Of a stretch of 18,443 nucleotides of DNA, positions 13,401-18,443 are shown piece after piece; the first letter of the stretch is position 1; every line of letters begins with the position of its first letter. Origin of the DNA: Candidatus Bathyarchaeum sp. (GTDB lineage Archaea; Thermoproteota; Bathyarchaeia; Bathyarchaeales; Bathyarchaeaceae). The position numbers were made by a program, and so were the translations under genes. Under the pieces are notes generated by a model that saw nothing but the letters and a program-made list of their open reading frames with translations, was not told where the DNA came from and ran no database searches. The stretch spans positions 1-18,443 of the forward strand of contig PIXT01000021.1 in NCBI GenBank assembly GCA_003096235.1, written 5' to 3'.

Positions 13401-13982
13401 TTAGCATTCAAGTGGACCTCGGTAGTAGCTCAATGATGGGCATCCAACACATTTTTGATCTTGAAATGATGGACAACCTTTACACTGGACACCACATGGA
13501 GCAACGTCGCCTTTTTCGCTTAGGGCGTCTGCCTTTAACGGTAAGAAGGGATAATGATGGACTCTTCCTATGAGATAGACTTCGGACCTTCGTATTCCTT
13601 CACCGCTCCTCAACGCACACTTTTCCATGCATTCGCTCTCAAGAGTGGCTTGGTCCTCCGCCATCACTAAAGCTATGAGATTATATCCGCCCATGGTTGT
13701 GAAGAAGTTGATGACGCGAGGGCATTTGCTGTAGCGCTCAATGATGTTTCTCATCGTTTGTGCACTTTCAATCTCTAGGAGAATCAATGCTAAACGCAAA
13801 TTTAGTTTACCCGTGTTTACGAGAGCTGAAATGTGAATTGTTTCACTCTTGAGCAGCTTATCAACTCTTTTTTTTGCGCCCAGACTAGTAAAGCCAATTG
13901 TTTCCCCTAAGGCCTTGAATGTTTTTCGTCCGTTAGTTTGGAGTTGTAGAATTAGCTTCCAGTCAATGTCATCTAAAGTCAA
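13401..13982 (-). CDS. Lrp/AsnC-type regulator with C-terminal cysteine-rich domain
   Basis: 193 residues. Residues 1-50 are an AsnC-type helix-turn-helix (D-D-I-D-W-K-L-I then a recognition helix around 32-45) and 52-145 a divergent RAM-like effector domain. The tail has C163-x3-C167-x2-C170, C178-x2-C181 and C193, in the pattern C-G-V-Q-C-K-G-C and K-C-V-G-C-P, which should bind zinc or an Fe-S cluster. A redox- or metal-sensing regulator is a reasonable inference. TTG 13982 is used because a TGA lies in frame just upstream and the helix-turn-helix begins at once. It diverges from the Mrp operon, with an inverted repeat between them. Confidence 0.8.
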   Translation of the reverse strand: MTLDDIDWKLILQLQTNGRKTFKALGETIGFTSLGAKKRVDKLLKSETIHISALVNTGKLNLRLALILLEIESAQTMRNIIERYSKCPRVINFFTTMGGYNLIALVMAEDQATLESECMEKCALRSGEGIRRSEVYLIGRVHHYPFLPLKADALSEKGDVAPCGVQCKGCPSFQDQKCVGCPSLSYYRGPLEC

Positions 13983-14004
13983 GTTCCATCAGCAGTTAGT
14001 TTAG

Positions 14005-14042
14005 TAAACGAAACGTTTATTAAATGTTTGGATTTGTAAACA
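14005..14042. promoter_or_regulatory. Inverted repeats in the lrp-mrp divergent promoter
   Basis: TAAACG (14005-14010) pairs with CGTTTA (14014-14019) around AAA, and a second weaker repeat pairs TGTTT (14025-14029) with AAACA (14038-14042). The TATA-like TTTATTAAA at 14016-14024 for the plus-strand operon overlaps the first repeat. This is a plausible binding site for the adjacent Lrp-type regulator. Confidence 0.45.
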
Positions 14043-14075
14043 AGACAGAGCTTGAAAATTAAATGAGTGATTAAA

Positions 14076-14960
14076 ATGGAAAAACAAGCCGCTACCGAGA
14101 AAAGAATCGCGGAGTTCACTGAAAAAGACCAGAAACTCAAAAACAACATGAATCGCATCAAACACAAAATTGCTGTAATCAGCGGAAAGGGCGGCGTAGG
14201 TAAAAGCACAGTAGCAGCAAATCTGGCAATGGCTTTTGCGCTACACGGCTACAAGGACCGTGTTGGAATACTAGACGTTGACATACATGGTCCATGCATA
14301 CCAAAACTTCTTGGCGTGAAAGGAAAAAAATGCCAGATTTCGCCTCTAGGCGCTTTACCCGTAACAGGTCCCGAGGGAATCAAAGTTGTATCCATGGATT
14401 TTCTAGTACAAAGCCAAGAAACTCCAGTTGTCTGGCGCGGTCCATTAAAGATGCAGGTAATTAGGCAATTCTTATCAGACTTCATGTGGGGTGAACTTGA
14501 TTTTCTTTTCATTGATGCGCCCCCAGGAACTGGCGACGAGCCACTAAGCGTCATGCAGCTCATGCCAGAAATGGACGGCACAATCATAGTTACAATACCC
14601 TCAGAGGTTTCCGAGGACGTAGTAAAGAAGGCTGTGACGTTCTCCAGACAAATGCAAATACCAGTTATAGGCATAGTGGAGAACATGAGCGGTTTTGTTT
14701 GTCCAAAATGTGGCGAAGAAGTGAACATCCTTGGGGCAGGGGGCGGAAAGCGGATAGCTGAAGAGTTAAATGTTCCATTTCTGGGACAAATCCCAATAGA
14801 CCCAAAAATCTGTGAAGAAGCAGACAAGGGCATATCATTCATAAAGGGACATGTGGACTCGCCTGCAGCTAAAGCTTTCAAAGAGATCGTAAAGAATGTG
14901 GAAGATTTTTTGAAAAACAAAAAAGTGGAACAAAATTCAAACAAAAAGGAAACAAAATAA
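14076..14960 (+). CDS. Mrp/NBP35 family iron-sulfur cluster carrier ATPase
   Basis: 294 residues. A charged N-terminal helix (1-30) leads to the deviant Walker A G-K-G-G-V-G-K-S (37-44); D-V-D-I-H-G-P (67-73) and F-I-D-A-P-P-G-T-G-D-E (145-155) complete the nucleotide site. C209-P-K-C212 is the C-x-x-C that holds a bridging 4Fe-4S cluster between two subunits in ApbC/Nbp35 proteins. It delivers Fe-S clusters to apo-proteins. The C-terminus is Lys/Asn-rich. ATG 14076 is chosen over GTG 14067 because GAGTGA lies five bases before it. It opens an operon with two NifX-type and two MinD-type genes. Confidence 0.92.
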   Translation: MEKQAATEKRIAEFTEKDQKLKNNMNRIKHKIAVISGKGGVGKSTVAANLAMAFALHGYKDRVGILDVDIHGPCIPKLLGVKGKKCQISPLGALPVTGPEGIKVVSMDFLVQSQETPVVWRGPLKMQVIRQFLSDFMWGELDFLFIDAPPGTGDEPLSVMQLMPEMDGTIIVTIPSEVSEDVVKKAVTFSRQMQIPVIGIVENMSGFVCPKCGEEVNILGAGGGKRIAEELNVPFLGQIPIDPKICEEADKGISFIKGHVDSPAAKAFKEIVKNVEDFLKNKKVEQNSNKKETK

Positions 14961-14981
14961 AACAGGAGGAAATGATCAAAA

Positions 14982-15356
14982 ATGAAAATGTGTGTTTCAG
15001 CATCTTCAGGTAGTCTGGATGCAAATGTGGATTCGAGATTCGGCAGATGCCCATACTTTGTAATAATTGATTCTGAAACTATGGAGTTCAACGCCATTTC
15101 AAATGATTCTACTAATGCTGCACATGGAGCTGGAATTCAAGCCGCTCAGACAGTAGCAAATATGGGTGTAAAAGTGGTGATTACGGGTAACGTTGGACCT
15201 AATGCATTCAATGTTTTGTCTGCAGCAGGAATAAAGATTGTTACAGGAGCTTCGGGCAGCGTTAAAGAGGCTGTTGAGAAATACAAAACGGGTCAACTCA
15301 AAGAGATAAGTAATCCAACTGTTGGTGGACATTTCGGAATGGGCAGAGGACGATAA
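14982..15356 (+). CDS. NifX/NifB-type (dinitrogenase Fe-Mo cofactor family) protein
   Basis: 124 residues of the ribonuclease-H-like NifX/NifB C-terminal fold: V-D-S-R-F-G-R-C-P-Y-F (17-27), A-A-H-G-A-G-I-Q-A-A near 46-55, and V-K-E-A-V-E-K-Y (about 92-99). Members bind Fe-S or FeMo-type cofactors, but most, like this one, occur without nitrogenase and have no known client. The end is Gly/Arg-rich (G-H-F-G-M-G-R-G-R). AGGAGG at 14964-14969 precedes the ATG by 12 bases. It follows mrp by 21 bases and so shares its transcript. Confidence 0.88.
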   Translation: MKMCVSASSGSLDANVDSRFGRCPYFVIIDSETMEFNAISNDSTNAAHGAGIQAAQTVANMGVKVVITGNVGPNAFNVLSAAGIKIVTGASGSVKEAVEKYKTGQLKEISNPTVGGHFGMGRGR

Positions 15357-15406
15357 AATGTTGTTCAGTAAACATCAAAGGTCATGTAAAAGGAGGTGGG
15401 AGTGAA

Positions 15407-15781
15407 GTGAATGTGAGAATTGTTGTTCCAGTCTCGGATGAAAAAGGTATTGATGCCCAGCTTTCGCAACATTTCGGCAGGGCACCTTTCTATGCTATCA
15501 TCGATTTAGACGAGAAAGGTCAGGTTATAGGCAAAGGGACAATAGCCAACACAAGTGAACATTTTGGCGGTGTAGGTCTTCCACCTGACCGAATTTTGCA
15601 ATTGAAACCAAAAGCACTTGTTACATATGGTTTAGGGTCCAAAGCGTTGCAAATGTTCCAAGCTGCGGGAGTGGCTGTGTTGCGAACCGAGGCAAACACT
15701 GTCAAAGAAGTCGTTAATGCATACAATAATGGTGAGCTTCAAGAGCTAACACAGGGCTGTCATCACGCCCACAACCACTAG
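15407..15781 (+). CDS. Second NifX/NifB-type protein with His-rich tail
   Basis: 124 residues of the same fold as the gene before it: L-S-Q-H-F-G-R-A-P-F-Y (19-29), E-H-F-G-G-V-G (about 51-57), and T-V-K-E-V-V-N-A-Y-N-N-G-E-L. The C-terminus C-H-H-A-H-N-H could bind metal. Despite the shared fold the two proteins differ clearly, so they are old paralogues rather than a recent duplication. The GTG start at 15407 is set by AGGAGGTG at 15391-15398; an ATG at 15411 is in another frame. Confidence 0.88.
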   Translation: MNVRIVVPVSDEKGIDAQLSQHFGRAPFYAIIDLDEKGQVIGKGTIANTSEHFGGVGLPPDRILQLKPKALVTYGLGSKALQMFQAAGVAVLRTEANTVKEVVNAYNNGELQELTQGCHHAHNH

Positions 15782-15829
15782 AAAAGTTGCACAGCGGACG
15801 TTATAGTATCAAAAAAGAAGATGAACTGA

Positions 15830-16654
15830 TTGATTATAACCGTTGCCAGTGGAAAAGGCGGAACAGGAAAAACAACAGTCGCTGTTAATATGGCGCTGTC
15901 TTTAGAAAACGTGCAACTCCTTGACTGCGATGTTGAGGAACCAAATTCCCATATTTTGTTACACCCTAAAATCGATGAAACAGAGCCAGTACATACTAAA
16001 GTCCCAGTGGTCTCTGAGGATTTGTGTGTTTACTGCGGAAAATGCTCAAAGTTTTGCGCCTACAATGCCCTGTTTGTTGCACCAAAAACGGTTATGGTTT
16101 TTCCCGAATTATGTCACAGCTGTGGTGGTTGCGCACTGGTCTGTCCCAAAAACGCAATAACCGAAAAAGAAAGACAAATAGGCGTTATCAAAAAAGGAAA
16201 AGCAAACGGTGTTGAGATAGTTTACGGGGAACTTAATGTTGGAGAAGCAATGGCTGTCCCACTCATACGGGCAGTCAAAAACCAAATGAAAAGCAACAAA
16301 AACGTTGTGATAGATGCACCACCCGGAACTGCTTGTTCGTTGGTTGCATCAGTGCACAAAACGGACTACTGCATACTTGTAACAGAACCAACACCCTTTG
16401 GTTTACATGACTTGAAGATAACGGTCCAAGTCTTAAAAGACCTTAAAGTTCCTATGGGCGTTGTAATAAACCGTGCAGGGCTCGGCGACAGAAAAGTCTA
16501 CGAATACTGCGAAAAAGAGAACATTCCATTGTTGTTGGAGATTCCATTCGACAAGAAAATTGCGGAGCTTTATTCTCGTGGAGTACCATTCGTGGCAGAG
16601 ATGCCCGAGTGGAAAGATAAGTTTCTGGAAATCAGGGACAAAATAAAGAGGTGA
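15830..16654 (+). CDS. MinD-like P-loop ATPase with inserted 2[4Fe-4S] ferredoxin
   Basis: 274 residues. The deviant Walker A is G-K-G-G-T-G-K-T (8-15). A ferredoxin domain is inserted after the first strands (C66, C69, C72, C76 and C95, C98, C101, C105), and I-D-A-P-P-G-T-A (about 161-168) forms the second nucleotide motif. Such MinD/Fdx proteins occur in pairs beside NifX-type and Mrp genes in anaerobes and presumably couple ATP hydrolysis to Fe-S electron or cluster handling; no precise reaction is known. The start is TTG 15830, forced by an in-frame TGA three bases upstream and by the strand that begins the fold. There is no good ribosome binding site. Confidence 0.88.
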   Translation: MIITVASGKGGTGKTTVAVNMALSLENVQLLDCDVEEPNSHILLHPKIDETEPVHTKVPVVSEDLCVYCGKCSKFCAYNALFVAPKTVMVFPELCHSCGGCALVCPKNAITEKERQIGVIKKGKANGVEIVYGELNVGEAMAVPLIRAVKNQMKSNKNVVIDAPPGTACSLVASVHKTDYCILVTEPTPFGLHDLKITVQVLKDLKVPMGVVINRAGLGDRKVYEYCEKENIPLLLEIPFDKKIAELYSRGVPFVAEMPEWKDKFLEIRDKIKR

Positions 16655-16660
16655 AAGAGC

Positions 16661-17521
16661 ATGGCAAAAGAGATTAACGTTTTAAGTGGAAAAGGTGGAA
16701 CAGGTAAAACAAGTGTGACTGCTTCGCTTGCAGTTTTAACCAAGAGCACAGTTATGACAGACTGTGACGTAGATGCGCCAGACCTTCATATGTTATTGAA
16801 GCCTGAGGTGCTGGAGACACAAGAGTTCAAAGCATCCAGAGTTGCTGTGATAGATCAAGAAAAGTGTGTCCAATGTGACAAATGTGAAGAGCATTGTAGA
16901 TTCGGCGCCATAAACAAGCATACTATTGATCCTGTTTTATGTGAGGGCTGCGGCGTTTGCGCATATATTTGTCCGGTGGCAGCAATAGAGCTTGAAAAAA
17001 GAGTTTCTGGTTATGCATTCATCTCAAAGACCAATTATGGTCCAATGTCCCATGCGTTATTGAATCCGGGTGAAGAGAATTCGGGTAAACTTGTGGCGCT
17101 GGTGAGGCAAAATGCCAAAAAAGTTGCTGAAAAAGAAAACTGCGAGTTAATTATTAACGATGGACCTCCTGGAATTGGTTGCCCTGTGATAGCGTCTTTG
17201 GGTGGAGTTGACATTGGCTTGATAGTTGTGGAGCCAACGTTGTCGGGAATTCATGACATGGAACGTGCGTTAAGTTTGCTTAATCACTTCAAGATATCTG
17301 CTCTTGTTTGTGTGAACAAGTATGACATAAACGAAGAAAACACAGAACGAATAGTCAAGTTTTGTGTGTCTAATGGCGTGAAAGTTGTTGGAAAGATACC
17401 CTTTGACCAGATCGTCACAGAAGCTATGGTAGCAGGAAAGCCCATCATTGAATATGCGCCAGAAAGTAGGGTTGCACAAGCCATTAAAGATATGTGGGAA
17501 CAAACAGTAGAACATGTCTAG
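16661..17521 (+). CDS. Second MinD-like P-loop ATPase with inserted 2[4Fe-4S] ferredoxin
   Basis: 286 residues of the same architecture as the preceding gene: Walker A G-K-G-G-T-G-K-T (10-17), ferredoxin insert with C69, C72, C75, C79 and C94, C97, C100, C104, and a second motif I-N-D-G-P-P-G-I-G-C where the partner has I-D-A-P-P-G-T-A-C. The two are diverged paralogues and probably form a heterodimer, since MinD-type ATPases work as dimers across the nucleotide. The gene starts 6 bases after its partner; the GAGGTGA ribosome binding site contains the partner's stop codon, so translation is coupled. Confidence 0.88.
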   Translation: MAKEINVLSGKGGTGKTSVTASLAVLTKSTVMTDCDVDAPDLHMLLKPEVLETQEFKASRVAVIDQEKCVQCDKCEEHCRFGAINKHTIDPVLCEGCGVCAYICPVAAIELEKRVSGYAFISKTNYGPMSHALLNPGEENSGKLVALVRQNAKKVAEKENCELIINDGPPGIGCPVIASLGGVDIGLIVVEPTLSGIHDMERALSLLNHFKISALVCVNKYDINEENTERIVKFCVSNGVKVVGKIPFDQIVTEAMVAGKPIIEYAPESRVAQAIKDMWEQTVEHV

Positions 17522-17588
17522 TTAGAGTCTGAGCGTCTAACGTTTATGCTGGAACCTAACTGCAGCATGTTCTTTGACGACTTTTTTT
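17521..17588 (+). terminator. Terminator region after the Mrp-MinD operon
   Basis: GTTAGA (17521-17526) pairs with TCTAAC (17536-17541) right at the stop codon, a second hairpin pairs ATGCTG (17546-17551) with CAGCAT (17563-17568), and a T-run follows at about 17582-17588. The next gene is on the opposite strand. Confidence 0.45.
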
Positions 17589-17604
17589 ATACCGTCATCT
17601 AATT

Positions 17605-17796
17605 CTAGTTTTGTGTATGGGTTGGAGATAGAATTAGCCGTTCTTGGGGTATGTTAACTTCTGTTATTGCGTGATTGTTGAACTCTTTCGAGTTTCCCAT
17701 TATGCCCTTGACAACTACTTTGTTTTCAACTGTTGTTGCATAAACTGCGTCTTCAAAAACTATCATTTTGTTTATGATTACTTTGAGTTCACACAT
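17605..17796 (-). CDS. CooT-like small protein
   Basis: 63 residues beginning M-C-E-L-K-V and built as a small beta barrel (V-F-E-D-A-V-Y-A, then V-V-V-K-G-I-M-G, K-E-F, and I-T-E-V). This is the pattern of the CooT family (COG1532); in Rhodospirillum CooT, Cys2 of a dimer binds nickel, and Cys2 is present here. Archaeal members are often annotated only as predicted RNA-binding proteins, and no carbon monoxide dehydrogenase gene is in view, so a nickel role is inference. The tail after I-L-S-P looks atypical, and another frame stays open past its stop. The ATG has no ribosome binding site. Confidence 0.7.
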   Translation of the reverse strand: MCELKVIINKMIVFEDAVYATTVENKVVVKGIMGNSKEFNNHAITEVNIPQERLILSPTHTQN

Positions 17797-17829
17797 TTCG
17801 TGTCTATGCTATGTATTAGTTGTCTGAGG

Positions 17830-18138
17830 TTATATGTTGTTTGTGACTGTTAGGGGTCTTCCTTCGGTTAGGGCTTGGGCTACTTTTTTTCTTGCGCTTT
17901 TGACGAGTCTCCAGATTGTTCCTCGTGATATGCCCATTTTTGTGCCTGCTTGTTCTTGTGATAGGCCTTCGAGGTCTACTAGTCGTATGGCTTCTAGTTC
18001 TGCGTGTTCAATTGTGATTGTGTTGGCGGTTGTTGTTGGTTGTGGGATGAATTTTCGTATTTTTGCTGGGGTTGGTATGGTTACTGGTTTTGGGAATCTT
18101 CCTCTTTGTCCTCGTCTATGTCTTCGTCCGCATGACAT
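17830..18138 (-). CDS. DUF134 family DNA-binding protein
   Basis: 102 residues. A basic N-terminus (R-R-H-R-R-G-Q-R-G-R) leads to a helix-turn-helix like sigma factor region 4: L-E-A-I-R-L-V-D-L-E-G-L-S-Q-E-Q-A (about 49-65), then G-I-S-R-G-T-I-W-R-L (70-79) and A-R-K-K-V-A-Q-A-L. This is the DUF134/UPF0251 family, predicted regulators often found beside NifX-type, MinD-type and DUF5320 genes. ATG 18138 is chosen over TTG 18147; a TATA box (about 18170-18178, minus strand) puts the start near 18148, giving a very short leader. It probably regulates its divergent neighbour. Confidence 0.85.
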   Translation of the reverse strand: MSCGRRHRRGQRGRFPKPVTIPTPAKIRKFIPQPTTTANTITIEHAELEAIRLVDLEGLSQEQAGTKMGISRGTIWRLVKSARKKVAQALTEGRPLTVTNNI

Positions 18139-18155
18139 TGTTATCAACTATGTTG

Positions 18156-18220
18156 TTGTGCAGTAACACTTATATATTTTTGTGCATTATCTAATAAATG
18201 TAAATTGTGCATAAACACAA
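18156..18220. promoter_or_regulatory. Divergent promoter with three TTGTGCA repeats
   Basis: TTGTGCA occurs at 18156, 18180 and 18205, spaced 24 and 25 bases. The third forms a perfect dyad TTGTG-N6-CACAA (18205-18220), the first an almost perfect one ending CACTT (18156-18171), and the middle copy only a half-site. A TATA-like stretch (18170-18178) lies between the first two. This looks like an operator array between the DUF134 gene and the DUF5320-type gene. Confidence 0.6.
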
Positions 18221-18238
18221 AAATAGAGGTGAAATAAC

Positions 18239-18443
18239 ATGCCAAGAGGAGATAAAACAGGACCCTGGGGCGCAGGACCCATGACAGGAAGAAGAGCAGG
18301 ATACTGTGCAGGCTACTCAGTTCCCGGATACATGAACCCCACAGGCGGATATGGAAGGGGAGGAGGAAGAGGACGCGGTAGAGGCTGGGGCAGAGGCTTT
18401 GGTAGAGGACGTTTTGGATACCCACAACCAGTAGCAGTTCCCG
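18239..18443 (+). CDS. DUF5320-type Gly/Arg-rich protein (3' end outside window)
   Basis: 68 residues are visible before the window ends. The N-terminus M-P-R-G-D-K-T-G-P-W-G-A-G-P-M-T-G-R and the A-G-Y-C-A-G-Y segment match the DUF5320 family, followed by a Gly/Arg/Phe-rich low-complexity stretch (about 37-60). Function is unknown; the family commonly sits beside NifX-type and DUF134 genes, as here, which suggests a metal or Fe-S related job. GAGGTGA at 18226-18232 precedes the ATG by six bases. The missing part in homologues is usually a short coiled-coil tail. Confidence 0.85.
   Translation, partial: MPRGDKTGPWGAGPMTGRRAGYCAGYSVPGYMNPTGGYGRGGGRGRGRGWGRGFGRGRFGYPQPVAVP

Noticed and set aside
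14249..15097. 282-codon open frame on the minus strand across mrp
   Set aside because: It lies opposite the clearly conserved Mrp ATPase, has no recognisable motif, and is low in protein-like composition; it is a shadow frame.
1..18443. CRISPR array, tRNA or rRNA gene, insertion sequence
   Set aside because: No regularly spaced long repeats, no cloverleaf-like sequence, no transposase or flanking terminal repeats were seen on reading both strands.

Overview
The window most likely comes from an anaerobic archaeon, plausibly a Bathyarchaeia-type or methanogen-related lineage. Supporting signs are a linked iron-sulfur flavoprotein and AfpA-type archaeoflavoprotein, a PhoU protein with an AbrB-like N-terminus, TATA-box promoters with very short leaders, GAGGTGA-type ribosome binding sites, and ferredoxin-type redox genes throughout. 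No rRNA, tRNA, CRISPR array or insertion sequence is visible, so taxonomy rests on gene content alone.

Layout. (1) 1-913 (+): the C-terminal part of a creatininase-family amidohydrolase and a DJ-1/PfpI protein, closed by a hairpin terminator. (2) 969-2860 (-): a secreted, sequon-rich surface protein split by an in-frame TGA, a CDF metal transporter and a tiny zinc-ribbon ORF. (3) 3150-4349 (+): an iron-sulfur flavoprotein (Isf) and AfpA, an electron-transfer pair. (4) 4470-7425 (+): a nested palindromic operator, a DtxR/IdeR-type repressor, FeoA and FeoB, with overlapping stop/start codons: a ferrous-iron uptake operon under its own metal sensor. (5) 7503-12152 (-): a tightly coupled redox operon read right to left: GcvH-like protein, NuoE-like subunit, NuoF-like subunit (broken by an in-frame TAA), a MetV-like cysteine protein, and a second MetV-like domain fused to a NuoG-like ferredoxin module. 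(6) 12273-13373 (+): divergent PhoU-family regulator. (7) 13401-13982 (-): Lrp/AsnC-type regulator with a cysteine-rich tail. (8) 14076-17521 (+): Mrp/NBP35 ATPase, two NifX/NifB-type small proteins, and two MinD-like ATPases with ferredoxin inserts, probably an iron-sulfur or metal-cofactor handling operon. (9) 17605-18443: a CooT-like small protein (-), a DUF134 DNA-binding protein (-), and a divergent Gly/Arg-rich DUF5320-type protein (+) that runs off the window; three TTGTGCA repeats lie between the last two.

The most interesting part is region 5. It combines NADH-dehydrogenase-like subunits with two paralogous MetV-like domains (MetV is the accessory subunit of methylene-tetrahydrofolate reductase in acetogens) and a GcvH-fold protein that lacks the lipoyl-lysine motif but carries a cysteine-containing insertion at that place. 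No hydrogenase, formate dehydrogenase or MetF catalytic subunit is next to it. The NuoF-like subunit shows a stop codon and altered residues in its FMN motif and lacks one expected cluster cysteine, so the complex is either decaying in this strain or has been remodelled. Iron handling (Feo, DtxR), Fe-S/cofactor assembly (Mrp, NifX, MinD) and Fe-S electron transfer (Isf, AfpA, the NuoEF-MetV operon) together make this an iron-sulfur-centred stretch of genome.
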